64,000 nt of DNA from Mucilaginibacter sp. SMC90 (GTDB lineage Bacteria > Bacteroidota > Bacteroidia > Sphingobacteriales > Sphingobacteriaceae): positions 6,386,001 through 6,450,000 of the forward strand of contig NZ_CP094527.1 of assembly GCF_022811725.1 (NCBI RefSeq), read 5' to 3'. The notes beneath the pieces are model-generated. The model did not search any database. It was given only the letters and a program-made list of their open reading frames with translations, and was not told the origin of the DNA. Below, piece after piece: positions 15,739-25,056 of this stretch. Positions within the stretch are counted from its first letter, which is position 1. Each line of letters starts with the position of its first letter. A program made the translations under genes and the position numbers.

Positions 15739-15879
15739 ATGGGTGGGCCAGGCAGTGGACGTGTAAAAGACTGGTTTGAAAAGAATCCGTCTAAAACACA
15801 GTTCTATCTTACCATTGTTGTATTATTTACAACAATAATCTTTTCATATTTAGGGCTAGTAGATAATTCAACATGTTAG
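15739..15879 (+). CDS. Small single-span membrane protein
   Basis: This 46-residue frame starts MGGPGSGRVKDWFEKNPSKT, followed by one hydrophobic helix (FYLTIVVLFTTIIFSYLGLV) and a short polar tail ending in Cys. It has its own promoter with palindrome about 70 bases upstream. Size and single span suggest a regulator or toxin-like membrane peptide, but there is no direct evidence for either. Confidence 0.5.
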   Translation: MGGPGSGRVKDWFEKNPSKTQFYLTIVVLFTTIIFSYLGLVDNSTC

Positions 15880-16069
15880 TTAAAACCAATTGTCTTAGTG
15901 ATAAACTTTAAATGATTCTTCATCTTTGGTATTGGGTTGTTGAAACTTAATAATTCAAAAATCTAAAAAATCGAGGTAGTTTAATCGTCCTCAATCAAGG
16001 TTGAGGAAAAAATTTTCCCGACATGTTTTTTCTTTTTTGAGATTCCCCGTCATACTTGAAGAATAATTT

Positions 16070-16077
16070 TAACTTTG
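16070..16077 (+). promoter_or_regulatory. -7 element of the tRNA-Arg promoter
   Basis: TAACTTTG lies eight bases before the first base of the tRNA. No matching -33 TTTG was found at the usual spacing. Confidence 0.5.
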
Positions 16078-16085
16078 CGCAAATT

Positions 16086-16160
16086 GTTCCCGTAGTTCAA
16101 TGGATAGAATTGCTGATTCCGGTTCAGCTGATATGAGTTCGAATCTCGTCGGGAACACCA
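16086..16160 (+). tRNA. tRNA-Arg (anticodon CCG)
   Basis: A full cloverleaf is present. The acceptor GTTCCCG pairs with CGGGAAC, followed by discriminator A and encoded CCA. The D arm is GTTC...GAAT, the anticodon arm GCTGA-TTCCGGT-TCAGC and the T arm ATGAG-TTCGAAT-CTCGT. The anticodon CCG reads the CGG arginine codon. Its 3' half is the left attachment site of the small integrase element behind it. Confidence 0.93.
16130..16154. repeat. attL-type 25-bp direct repeat in the tRNA 3' half
   Basis: The 25 bases from the variable loop through the T arm into the acceptor (starting GATATGAGTTCG) recur exactly at 17699-17723. The repeats are 1,569 bp apart and bracket the integrase gene. Confidence 0.8.
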
Positions 16161-16176
16161 AGCCTTTAGTTAACCT

Positions 16177-17508
16177 CTAAAGGTTTTTCTTTTTTAGGGG
16201 TTTTAGATTGATCCCTGCCAAAAGTGTTCTCACAGGCGAAGCATTTTTTTTCAACTCATCCTTCTTAATATATCGAATTATCAGACAAACAGCTTCTTGT
16301 ACCTCATCAACAATTTTCCAATCTTTAGTAATGTAAATATCTGTCGTTTTTCTATTCTCGTCGATATGATTTAAAGCCATAGCAACGTCGTCTTTGCTTA
16401 TTCTGCATTTGTTTCTTGCCCAAGTGGCAAAAACGCTTCTAGCCCAATAATAGGTTACCTCCGGTAAATTTGAATCCGCAATAATTTTTCTCATACCATT
16501 ACTTAAGGCAGTCGATAATCCGGTTCGCGTAGTAAATCTCAATTGCAATTTGCCTAGGTATTTATCCAATAAAGATTTAGCCTCATCAACTATTTTGATA
16601 CTGATAAAAGCTTTATCCAACCTTTTACCTTTGGTTTTTGATCTGTTGTAATCTAGTCTACCTCGATTTATATTCGAGCGATCCATATTATAAAAATCAA
16701 CGGAATTTGTTCCGCACATATAGAACGATAGCATAAACAGATCCCTCGCCAATTCATTTTGAGATCCTGGCTTACAATCAATATCCCTAATTGCTAGTAT
16801 CTGCTCGATTTCAAGATATTTCTTCGGTGTTTCTGGTCGTTTTATAATCTTAAACTTTTTAAAGGGATAATGGGGGATTCTAATGATTCCGAGATCTTCA
16901 TCATTAAAATGATCCTTGGCAACATTGAATAAACTACGGAGATCCCGCAGGTGGTTATGAAGTCCGCTATCTGATAATCCGGGGCTAATTATCGTGAATT
17001 TTTTCTGGCCCCTGCTTTGTCTTTCGAGCTTTCTCTCTGTTCTTAAATATCGTTCGTAAGAACGAAGCATATTTGCTGTAATTTCAGAGATATAAATCAC
17101 TTCCCTACCAAAATAATCGACAAGACTATTGGTAACAGCACGAAAATTGGAAGTACCATTGTTTTTGTTTTCAGATAATTGTAATATGTGCGCTCTGGCA
17201 AATTCTATAAAATCAATTTCCTTTTTGTTCGACTGGAGATAATCAACAATTTGATCGCAAGTCATTAGATTGATTTTTTGATCAAGTTCGCCAATACCCT
17301 TCCTGTAATCATTTAGCGTTTTATCAACTTGTAATAGAATGATGTTATCCTTTATCTCCAACTTCTTGTTAAGTTGTTTTTCTGCTACAAAATGATTGGT
17401 CTCAATATATCGCGAAACTCTGTTATGCGAGACTCTGATTTTAACATTATAGGTACCATCTGATTTCCTGTTATGTTTTAATACAAGTGCTCTAATCGTT
17501 GCCATCAA
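16177..17508 (-). CDS. Tyrosine recombinase (site-specific integrase)
   Basis: This 443-residue phage-type integrase has an N-terminal arm-binding region (about 1-95), a SAM-like core-binding domain (about 105-215) and a catalytic domain (about 235-425). Seen: YYWARSVFATWARN with the second catalytic Arg, ALNH with the His, and TTDIYI with the nucleophilic Tyr. The usual first Arg box reads FYMCGTNSVDF, without Arg, which I believe also occurs in related Bacteroidota integrases. The 3' end is 16 bases from the tRNA, the normal place for an integrase using that tRNA. The element between the repeats contains nothing else. Confidence 0.88.
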   Translation of the reverse strand: MMATIRALVLKHNRKSDGTYNVKIRVSHNRVSRYIETNHFVAEKQLNKKLEIKDNIILLQVDKTLNDYRKGIGELDQKINLMTCDQIVDYLQSNKKEIDFIEFARAHILQLSENKNNGTSNFRAVTNSLVDYFGREVIYISEITANMLRSYERYLRTERKLERQSRGQKKFTIISPGLSDSGLHNHLRDLRSLFNVAKDHFNDEDLGIIRIPHYPFKKFKIIKRPETPKKYLEIEQILAIRDIDCKPGSQNELARDLFMLSFYMCGTNSVDFYNMDRSNINRGRLDYNRSKTKGKRLDKAFISIKIVDEAKSLLDKYLGKLQLRFTTRTGLSTALSNGMRKIIADSNLPEVTYYWARSVFATWARNKCRISKDDVAMALNHIDENRKTTDIYITKDWKIVDEVQEAVCLIIRYIKKDELKKNASPVRTLLAGINLKPLKKKNL

Positions 17509-17518
17509 TTCCTATTTA

Positions 17519-17540
17519 GTAAAACATTTGTAAAACATTT
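17519..17540. repeat. Integrase arm-type direct repeat GTAAAACATTT x2
   Basis: GTAAAACATTT occurs at 17519-17529 and 17530-17540, just upstream of the integrase start. The first 18 bases match 8120-8137 in reverse complement. This suggests arm-binding or autoregulatory sites for integrases of this family. The rest of 17541-17680 is AT-rich with no gene. Confidence 0.5.
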
Positions 17541-17680
17541 TCGTGAAATTGAACAAATTTATCTGCTTAACTTAACAAAAACCACTACTTTAATTAGTCT
17601 AAAATACGCTTTTAAAGCATAAAAAGGCACTTTTTTATAAAAAAATGAAATAATTAAATTTTATAAAAATCCTATTATGT

Positions 17681-17726
17681 ATGGTTTCCGGTACCATCGA
17701 TATGAGTTCGAATCTCGTCGGGAGCA
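17681..17726 (+). pseudogene. 3' fragment of tRNA-Arg(CCG), right attachment site
   Basis: The anticodon arm ATGGT-TTCCGGT-ACCAT (anticodon CCG), an identical T arm and acceptor strand CGGGAGC are present. No D arm or 5' acceptor precedes it. It differs from the intact tRNA in the anticodon stem and one acceptor base. The fragment is followed by a strong terminator, as an original tRNA locus would be. Confidence 0.75.
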
Positions 17727-17756
17727 CAAGGGTTTGGCACACAGTGTAAAAACCGA

Positions 17757-17791
17757 ACCGGCGGAGAAATATATTTCTCCGCCGGTTTTTT
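17757..17791 (+). terminator. Strong intrinsic terminator behind the tRNA-Arg fragment
   Basis: ACCGGCGGAGAAA pairs perfectly with TTTCTCCGCCGGT around TATA, followed by a T run. No gene lies between this and the sigma factor at 17985. Confidence 0.9.
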
Positions 17792-17984
17792 ATTTTAATG
17801 GTTCAATCAAATCCCTTGAATTTACTAACCGGTTCTTGATTAATCCTGCACTGCTCCAATAGTAGCCGGTACATAAGCTATTCAAAGTTGCCGGGAGATT
17901 CTTTTAGTTAAGCACACAATATTTACAACCAAAAAATTTACACAGCGCAGCGGGCTTTAACAAATTGATAACATTAGATAAACT

Positions 17985-18680
17985 GTGAATGCACATCAGG
18001 TGACCAACTTTGTCGCCGAATTGCTTCCCCACAGTTCACATGCAATGTCCAGTCACGGAAAATCCGGTTTAGCGTTAAAAGCACATTGGGATACTTTCAT
18101 TTTGGAAGGAGGACAAGATGTTTTTTACACGCTTTATTCGCATTATCATGATTATCTGATCTATCTCGGCAACTTCAAAGGGGCTACGATTGACCGGTCG
18201 AAAGATTGCATCAACGACCTTTTCTTGTATGTGTTTGAGAACCGTGCACGGTTGCAACACATCCGTAACCATCATAACTACCTGGTAACATCCTTTTTGC
18301 GTAACCTTTTCCGCAAGTCGCATTTTGGTGCAGAAGAAAGCCTGGAATTGCAGGACCTGCCAGAAATGCCGGCCTACCCTTCTGCAGAGGCTGAATATAT
18401 TCAGCGGACAAGCCGGGAACAGGCAACACAGGTTTTGGGCGATTATATTGGCCAGTTATCTGACAGCCAAACAAAAATTGTATATCAAAAATTCTATCTC
18501 GGCCTCACTTACGAAGAAATAGCGCTGGTGAATGAAATTTCAATAAAAACCGCTTATAATACCATATTTAACGCGGTAGAGAAGCTCAGGAAGCTGATTG
18601 GCCAGGAATATGTGAGTGTACTTACTGCGGCAATTTCCCTTTTCAGTCTTCTTTTTTTAATTTTTTTAAAAAAAGCATAG
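17985..18680 (+). CDS. ECF sigma factor with C-terminal membrane segment
   Basis: This 231-residue sigma-70 family protein is of the extracytoplasmic type found before FecR-SusC-SusD sets. Region 2 is at about 40-110 (DVFYTLYSHYHDYLIYLG, then INDLFLYVFENRARL). Region 4 is at about 155-205 (LSDSQTKIVYQKFYLGLTYE, then SIKTAYNTIFNAVEKL). It ends with a hydrophobic helix (AAISLFSLLFLIFLKKA) not found in most FecI-like sigma factors, which could tether it to the membrane beside FecR. The GTG at 17985 is the longest start; ATG 18045 (MSSHGKSG) is a plausible alternative. Confidence 0.85.
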   Translation: MNAHQVTNFVAELLPHSSHAMSSHGKSGLALKAHWDTFILEGGQDVFYTLYSHYHDYLIYLGNFKGATIDRSKDCINDLFLYVFENRARLQHIRNHHNYLVTSFLRNLFRKSHFGAEESLELQDLPEMPAYPSAEAEYIQRTSREQATQVLGDYIGQLSDSQTKIVYQKFYLGLTYEEIALVNEISIKTAYNTIFNAVEKLRKLIGQEYVSVLTAAISLFSLLFLIFLKKA

Positions 18681-18725
18681 GTAAAATCTAAGGCTTCCTG
18701 CTCTATTGTCCAAAGCTTACCGCAA

Positions 18726-19919
18726 ATGTTGGACAAAGATCTTGCACATTTACTCCACAAGGAGAGTTTCCTGAATTATTGTTTCGGGCGAAACGATGAT
18801 GATGTCAGATATTGGAACAAATGGCTGGCAGATCATCCCGAAGATGAGATGCGGATAGAAGAACTCAGGAGAACTGTTATTTTGCTGGGTAATGAATCAC
18901 ATAAGCATCTGCGCGACAAACATTTTGAAGAGCTTCAGCAAAAAATAACTAAAACAAGTATAATTCCTTTGTTAACAAGGAAGAAGATATCAATATGGAA
19001 ACCGGCAATGGCAGCCGCATCTGTAATTATTGTGGTATCTGCTGTTGCAGTACTCTTTCGCCCGGGTTCAAAACCTGCAAAAAGCAATACCATCGCAAAA
19101 AAAAATGATATTAAGCCGGGCAGCAACAAGGCCGTTCTTACACTGGCTAATGGTCAAAAGATCACTTTAACAGACTCTGTCAACGGCCAAATCGCGGTAC
19201 AAGCCAACGTTAAGATCGCAAAAACAGCAAAAGGTCAGATCGTTTACGAATTACCGAAGGAAGTAACGGATAATGATCTTGCGCCAGAATACAATACGAT
19301 TGAAGCCCCAACCGGCGGGCAGTGGGAAGTTATCCTGCCCGACCAGTCAAAAGTTTGGTTAAATGCTAAATCAAGCCTCACCTATCCAACTTATTTTACC
19401 GGGAACGAACGGAAAGTTCAGCTTAAGGGAGAGGCTTATTTTGAGATCACCCATAATGCAAAAATGCCTTTTAAAGTAAACAGCAGAGAACAGACTGTTG
19501 AGGTGCTTGGAACACATTTCGATATTATGGCCTATGACGATGACGATATCATCAAAACTACGCTGCTGGAAGGCTCGGTAAAGATCTCCAATAACGGTCA
19601 TTCGCGCATACTGGTTCCGGGCGAACAGGCGCAGGTAAGTAATGCAGGTACAAAAGTAACTAATGATATTGACCTGGAAGATGTGATGGCCTGGAAAAAC
19701 GGCTATTTCAAATTTAATGACAGCCTGGAAAATGTGATGCGGAAGATCTCCAGGTGGTATAATATAGAAATCAAGTATGCAAACAATGTGGATCCGTCTT
19801 TACGCTTCGGCGGGAAGATCTCCCGATACAAGAACCTGTCTTCGGCCTTGAAGATCATGGAATTAACCGGAAATATTCACTTTAAAATAGAAGGAAGGAG
19901 GGTGACCGTTATGCGATAA
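18726..19919 (+). CDS. FecR-family anti-sigma factor
   Basis: This 397-residue inner-membrane regulator has a cytoplasmic N-terminus with the anti-sigma helix pattern (FLNYCFGRNDDDVRYWNKWL) and one membrane span at about 92-111. The periplasmic FecR domain is at about 190-290 (WEVILPDQSKVWLNAKSSLT, then VQLKGEAYFEITHNAKMPF), and a DUF4974 C-terminus runs to the end. It would hold the upstream sigma factor and release it when the SusC STN domain signals substrate. It starts 45 bases after the sigma gene. Confidence 0.9.
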   Translation: MLDKDLAHLLHKESFLNYCFGRNDDDVRYWNKWLADHPEDEMRIEELRRTVILLGNESHKHLRDKHFEELQQKITKTSIIPLLTRKKISIWKPAMAAASVIIVVSAVAVLFRPGSKPAKSNTIAKKNDIKPGSNKAVLTLANGQKITLTDSVNGQIAVQANVKIAKTAKGQIVYELPKEVTDNDLAPEYNTIEAPTGGQWEVILPDQSKVWLNAKSSLTYPTYFTGNERKVQLKGEAYFEITHNAKMPFKVNSREQTVEVLGTHFDIMAYDDDDIIKTTLLEGSVKISNNGHSRILVPGEQAQVSNAGTKVTNDIDLEDVMAWKNGYFKFNDSLENVMRKISRWYNIEIKYANNVDPSLRFGGKISRYKNLSSALKIMELTGNIHFKIEGRRVTVMR

Positions 19920-19950
19920 ACCTAATCAGCAAACGGTAGCTCAAAAAAAA

Positions 19951-19978
19951 GCCAGGGGTGCTTGGAACCACCGCTGGC
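19951..19978 (+). promoter_or_regulatory. Hairpin in the FecR-SusC leader
   Basis: GCCAGGGGTG pairs with CACCGCTGGC with one mismatch. No T run follows. The leader may hold a sigma-dependent promoter for SusC or an attenuating or processing structure. Confidence 0.35.
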
Positions 19979-20058
19979 CTATGTTTGGGGCTTACCATTC
20001 CGCTCTAAACGGAAAAATAGTACATAAACAAGACTTCTTGAATAAACCCTAATAACAA

Positions 20059-23000
20059 ATGTATAAAACTTTTTTACAAGTCACACGCGGTATTTCTTAC
20101 CATGTCTTAAAAAAATGCCTGTTAATTATGAAACTCAGTATCATCATACTAACAATGGCCATCTTTCAGGTAAGCGCCAGTACCTATGCACAAAAGATCA
20201 CGCTTAACAGAAGTAAAGCGTCTATGGTACAAGTGTTTGATGACATTCGTAATCAAACGGGCTACGATTTTTTTTATAACCTGAAACTAATTAAAAGCGC
20301 CAAACCGGTTACTGTTAATTTAAAGAACGCCGAACTGGAAGATGTACTTGCAGAGATCTTTAGCGGTCAACCCTTAACGTATACCATTACTAAGGAAGAC
20401 AAAGCTATCGTGGTTAAAGAACGGAAATCACCAATTCCGCCACGTAAGATCAACGGCAAAGTAACCGATGAAAAGGGGAACCCGCTGGTTGGGGTTATTG
20501 TAAAGGGCAAGTCATTCAATGCGGCATCATCAACCGATAAAGATGGAAACTTTGCAATCACCGTGCCCGATGAAAATGCAGTGCTGGTATTCACGTACAT
20601 GGGATATAAAACTATCGAGATCCCTGCCGATCGCGGTACGCTTACTGTAACTATGCAGGAAGATGTTTCGGCGCTTAACGAGGTGGTGGTGGTAGGTTAC
20701 GGTACGCAGAAACGTACCGACCTTACCGGCGCACTGAGCTCCGTATCTAACGATAAGCTGGTGGCCACACACTTCAACAACGCCGTGCAGGCACTGGCCG
20801 GTCAGCTACCGGGTGTAGACATCGTAACAAATAGTACTAAGCCTGGTGGCGGCTTCGATATCTCTATCCGCGGACAAAACACCATTAAATCGGGTACTGA
20901 CTTAAGTGCCATCAATCCTCCCCTTTATGTATTGGATGGTATCTATGTCAATTCAATCAACGACATTGCGCCCACAGATATTGAGCGCATCGACGTATTG
21001 AAGGATGCTTCTTCAACGGCCATTTATGGTTCGCGCGGTGCAAACGGTGTAATCATCGTTACTACCAAAAAGGGAAAGCAAGGCAGAAATACTGTAGAAT
21101 ATATAGGCTCTGAGTCGATAAGCAATGCGATGAACCTGCCCCATTTCACCAACGCCGACGAGTGGGTACAATATCGTATTGACCGTAGCAAAGGACAAAA
21201 CTATACCAACCCCGACTATCAACCCGACCTGCAGCAGTTGCTGGGCCAGGCGGCATACAATAACTACCAGGCAGGCAAATCTATTAGCTGGCCTGATCAG
21301 ATCTTGAAAACGGCCTACTCGCAATCGCATGCATTGAGCGTGAATGGCAGTGCAGAAAAGCTTACTTACAGCCTGGGCGCTGCAATCAATTCTGAAAACG
21401 GCGAAATTAGTGGCGACGGCTATACCCGATACAACCTGAATGCATCGCTCAATAAGCAGATTAATAAAACATTTAAAATTGGGACAACCATCTATACTGC
21501 TTACGAAATCACTAAACAAGCCAGCCCCGAAACCTTCCGGACCATCTATCGCCTTAATCCGCTGTCTGATAAGTATAATGCCGATGGGTCTTTAAAGTTC
21601 TATCCAGACGGAATAACAACTATCACCAACCCTTTTATAGAGGAGAAGAACAGGCATACGCAAACCAACAATACGCATACTTTTGGAAACGTATTCCTTG
21701 AGGCGAAACCGCTGAGCTGGTTGAAGTTTACCACCACTTTTGCTCCCGATATCACGCATACCGAATATGGATCATACATCGGGTCGATGACAAAAACAGG
21801 CGCAGGAGCGCTGGCCAATAGCAGTGCCCAATACCAGGCAGGACGCACGGTAAAATATACATGGGACAACTTGTTACAAGCCGATAAAACCTGGGGCGAT
21901 CATACCGTAAATTTCCTTTTGGGTTCGTCCTATTATAAATCATCCATCATGAATTCGGCCGAGGCGGCAAGAGCATTCCCTACCGATGCTTATGATTGGT
22001 ATAACCTTGGAGCCGGAACAATGTCTTCCATGTCTACCGGTTATATACAAGAACAGCTGGATTCGTATTTTGGACGCGTTAACTACGACTATAAGGGACG
22101 CTACCTCTTAACCGCCACAGGGCGTACAGACGGTAGCTCAAAACTTGCGGAAGGGCATAAATGGGCATTCTTCCCTTCAGCAGCCGCTGCATGGAGAATC
22201 TCTGAAGAGGAGTTTTTGAAAGACAAAACCCCGCTTTCTAATTTAAAACTACGCTTCAGCTATGGTGTATCGGGCAACAATGGCGTGTCGCCTTATAGCA
22301 GTTATCCAACAGTAGCCAATGCCAGGTACCTTTTTGGCTCCTCAAACGTGGTGAACACATCGTCTATAACGCGCTTTGCAAATAAAAACCTCACCTGGGA
22401 GCGAACTAACGAGTTTAACCTGGGTTTAGACTTTGAACTCTTCAAAGGAAGGATCGGCGGAACGATAGACGTATACAACCGCCGTACCAACGGTATTATT
22501 ATGAACAGGGTGATGTCTGTACTTAATGGGTTTACCAGCCTTACAGATAATGTGGGCTCGGTTAACAACAAGGGTATTGAAATTGGCCTAAACACGGTCA
22601 ACATTAAAACCGATAACTTTTCATGGAATACATCGCTCAACTTTGCGTCCAATAGCAACAAAATCGTAAGCCTTTCTGATGGTTCTACCCGCGATGAGGC
22701 CAACGGTTGGTTTGTGGGGCAACCTGTAGGTGTTGTATGGACCTATGACCAGGTTGGTTATTGGGGTGAAAACGAGGCTGCAGAAGCAAAAAAATACGGA
22801 CTGGCACCAGGTAGTATCAAAGTGCGTGATATTGATAACAGCGGCACCATAAACAATGCCGACAAGGTATTTAAAGGATCGCTTTTCCCTAAATGGACAG
22901 GAGGTATCACCAATACTTTTACTTATAAAAATATTGACTTAGCATTTACGGTGACCACCCGTCAGGGGCAATATTCATATTCGCAGTTCCATGGATCGTA

Positions 23001-23352
23001 CTCGTTGGAGGACAACGAGAATTTCAATGTACTGAAGCTCAACTACTGGACCCCGCAAAACACCAGTGGTACCTGGGTGCGCCCCGGCGTGCCGTCGGGC
23101 CCGATGGAGGTGTTATATTATCAGAAGACTTCGTACGTAAGGGTAGGTTACATCAATGCCGGCTACAACCTGCCTAAGAGCCTGACAGGCAAATTAGGGC
23201 TTAGCAAGTTGCGGGTATTCGCTTCGTGCCAAAACCCTTTCATCTTTACCAAATATGTAGGCTGGGACCCTGAAAATGCAGGCAAGGACACGCAAACCTA
23301 TGGATATACGATGACACGTAAGTTTATGTTCGGACTCAATTTGGCGTTCTAA
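20059..23352 (+). CDS. SusC-type TonB-dependent outer-membrane transporter with STN domain
   Basis: This 1,097-residue protein has, in order: a signal peptide ending STYAQ near residue 45; an STN domain at about 47-117 (VFDDIRNQTGYDFFYN, then LEDVLAEIFSG); a carboxypeptidase-like regulatory domain at about 132-205 (GKVTDEKGNPLVGVIVKG); a plug with LNEVVVVGYGTQKRTDLTGA; and a 22-strand barrel ending in aromatic FGLNLAF. It imports an oligomeric ligand with SusD, driven by TonB. The STN domain is the hallmark of transporters that signal to FecR, matching the neighbours. Confidence 0.95.
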   Translation: MYKTFLQVTRGISYHVLKKCLLIMKLSIIILTMAIFQVSASTYAQKITLNRSKASMVQVFDDIRNQTGYDFFYNLKLIKSAKPVTVNLKNAELEDVLAEIFSGQPLTYTITKEDKAIVVKERKSPIPPRKINGKVTDEKGNPLVGVIVKGKSFNAASSTDKDGNFAITVPDENAVLVFTYMGYKTIEIPADRGTLTVTMQEDVSALNEVVVVGYGTQKRTDLTGALSSVSNDKLVATHFNNAVQALAGQLPGVDIVTNSTKPGGGFDISIRGQNTIKSGTDLSAINPPLYVLDGIYVNSINDIAPTDIERIDVLKDASSTAIYGSRGANGVIIVTTKKGKQGRNTVEYIGSESISNAMNLPHFTNADEWVQYRIDRSKGQNYTNPDYQPDLQQLLGQAAYNNYQAGKSISWPDQILKTAYSQSHALSVNGSAEKLTYSLGAAINSENGEISGDGYTRYNLNASLNKQINKTFKIGTTIYTAYEITKQASPETFRTIYRLNPLSDKYNADGSLKFYPDGITTITNPFIEEKNRHTQTNNTHTFGNVFLEAKPLSWLKFTTTFAPDITHTEYGSYIGSMTKTGAGALANSSAQYQAGRTVKYTWDNLLQADKTWGDHTVNFLLGSSYYKSSIMNSAEAARAFPTDAYDWYNLGAGTMSSMSTGYIQEQLDSYFGRVNYDYKGRYLLTATGRTDGSSKLAEGHKWAFFPSAAAAWRISEEEFLKDKTPLSNLKLRFSYGVSGNNGVSPYSSYPTVANARYLFGSSNVVNTSSITRFANKNLTWERTNEFNLGLDFELFKGRIGGTIDVYNRRTNGIIMNRVMSVLNGFTSLTDNVGSVNNKGIEIGLNTVNIKTDNFSWNTSLNFASNSNKIVSLSDGSTRDEANGWFVGQPVGVVWTYDQVGYWGENEAAEAKKYGLAPGSIKVRDIDNSGTINNADKVFKGSLFPKWTGGITNTFTYKNIDLAFTVTTRQGQYSYSQFHGSYSLEDNENFNVLKLNYWTPQNTSGTWVRPGVPSGPMEVLYYQKTSYVRVGYINAGYNLPKSLTGKLGLSKLRVFASCQNPFIFTKYVGWDPENAGKDTQTYGYTMTRKFMFGLNLAF

Positions 23353-23386
23353 TTCATTAAGGATCAAGCGTATTTTATTATTAATT

Positions 23387-25027
23387 ATGAAAAAAGCAAT
23401 CAATTATATCGTAGTCATTTCGTTGTTGGCCTTAGCCCAGTCATGTAAACTGGATGAGGTTAACCCCTCGTCGGTGACGAGTGACAAGTATTTCGTTACT
23501 CAAAGCTCGTATGAGGAGCTGGTGAACGAAACATACAGATACCTGCGCCCATTGTTGCAGAATACTAACCATATGTGGTACGGTACAGATATGTATGATC
23601 GTACAGGGGTGGTAGATGACACTCAATTGCCCATTAATGATTACACCACATTTACGGGCGACGAAAGCCTGGGCTGGTGGACCGACAACTACAACCTGAT
23701 TAGCAAGGCTAATACAGCCCTAACGCGCGGAGCTGCTATAAAAGATAATATAGACCCGAAAGTATACGCCACCCGCACCGGCGAACTGCTGGCCCTGCGC
23801 GCTTATGCCTATTTTAACCTGGTGGAGACTTTTGGAGGCGTGCCGCTGATTACCAGCGAGGTTACCCAGGCTACCTACAATTTCACCCGCTCTTCTGAAG
23901 AAGAGGTGTATAAACAAATTGTGGCCGACCTTAATCAAGCCATCGCCCAGTTACCGGGCGATCCAAGCGACTATGGACGTGTAGCCCAGGCCATGGCCCA
24001 GCACCTGCTTGGCAAGGTGTTGCTTACACGCAGCTACAAATCGTATGCGCAAACAACCGACCTTGCAAATGCCGTTAACAATCTGCAAGGCGCAATGAAC
24101 AAATCAACGCTCAGCACATGGGATGCTCTCTTTGGCGACCAATACTCGGCTGGTGGCAATAAAGAAGTCATATTTGCGGTCCGCTACTCCGCCACTGATG
24201 CGAACAACAAAACCGGCAACAATCTTTATCAGCAGTTCAAATTTTGGACCGACAGGTTTCCGGGTGGAGCGCTGGCAGCGCCGTACTGGCGGCAGGATGC
24301 CTCTTATCAGCCTTCATCTTACCTTTTCAACCTCTATGCTGCTACTGATTACCGGGCGTCTGAGCGCTTTTTACAAAGACACATCGTGGCTGCTGCCAAC
24401 GCAACAGGACCTAATGGCGCAATTAAGGCAGGCGATAACGTGATCTACCTGCCCCGCGTAGCGATGAGCGCAAGCGATATTGCCGCCTATGAGGCTGCAA
24501 ACAAGCCAACGTATTATGTGGTGAACCCAGATCAGTATCATCAGTTTTTTGGATCAAACACCATCTATCCTATCATCTGGAAGTTTTATGACCCTACGGT
24601 AGTAGTTTATACCAACTCTGGTGTAGATCCGCAAGGCCACCGTGACACGTACATCTTCCGTCGTGCCGAAACCATGATGTTACTGGCCGAAGCATATGTT
24701 AAACAAGGACAAGGAGGCTTAGCTACCGGATTGATCAACGACCTGCGCACACGGGCCAAGCTGAGCGGAAGTGACCTGCTTACCGGAAGTGCCACATTAA
24801 CGGATGTGCTCGACGAATCGGCCCGCGAACTTTTTGGCGAATCGAACCGGTGGATGGATTTGAAGCGTACCGGAACTTTGCTTACCCGCGCAGCTCAATA
24901 TAACGCTTTCACTGCTCACAATCACCCAGCCACCATTGATTCTAAGTATTTGTTACGCCCAATCCCTGTAACGGAAATTGTACGCAGCCCTACTTTAACA
25001 CAAAATCCTGGCTATCCAAGTAAATAA
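23387..25027 (+). CDS. SusD/RagB family outer-membrane lipoprotein
   Basis: This 546-residue lipoprotein has a lipobox LAQSC with Cys20. The SusD/RagB tetratricopeptide-like fold is visible in TGELLALRAYAYFNLVETFG and AQAMAQHLLGKVLLTRSYKS. The C-terminal RagB signature is RRAETMMLLAEAYVKQG, then ELFGESNRWMDLKRTG and YLLRPIPVTEI near the end. It caps the SusC barrel and binds the substrate at the cell surface. It starts 34 bases behind SusC. The substrate cannot be deduced from sequence alone. Confidence 0.93.
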   Translation: MKKAINYIVVISLLALAQSCKLDEVNPSSVTSDKYFVTQSSYEELVNETYRYLRPLLQNTNHMWYGTDMYDRTGVVDDTQLPINDYTTFTGDESLGWWTDNYNLISKANTALTRGAAIKDNIDPKVYATRTGELLALRAYAYFNLVETFGGVPLITSEVTQATYNFTRSSEEEVYKQIVADLNQAIAQLPGDPSDYGRVAQAMAQHLLGKVLLTRSYKSYAQTTDLANAVNNLQGAMNKSTLSTWDALFGDQYSAGGNKEVIFAVRYSATDANNKTGNNLYQQFKFWTDRFPGGALAAPYWRQDASYQPSSYLFNLYAATDYRASERFLQRHIVAAANATGPNGAIKAGDNVIYLPRVAMSASDIAAYEAANKPTYYVVNPDQYHQFFGSNTIYPIIWKFYDPTVVVYTNSGVDPQGHRDTYIFRRAETMMLLAEAYVKQGQGGLATGLINDLRTRAKLSGSDLLTGSATLTDVLDESARELFGESNRWMDLKRTGTLLTRAAQYNAFTAHNHPATIDSKYLLRPIPVTEIVRSPTLTQNPGYPSK

Positions 25028-25056
25028 TTGTAAAACCACTTTAATCATCAATCTAT

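Noticed and set aside
9117..15879. Known anti-phage defence system
   Set aside because: No nuclease, reverse transcriptase, TIR, SIR2, helicase, CBASS cyclase or other recognised defence module was found among the orphan genes.
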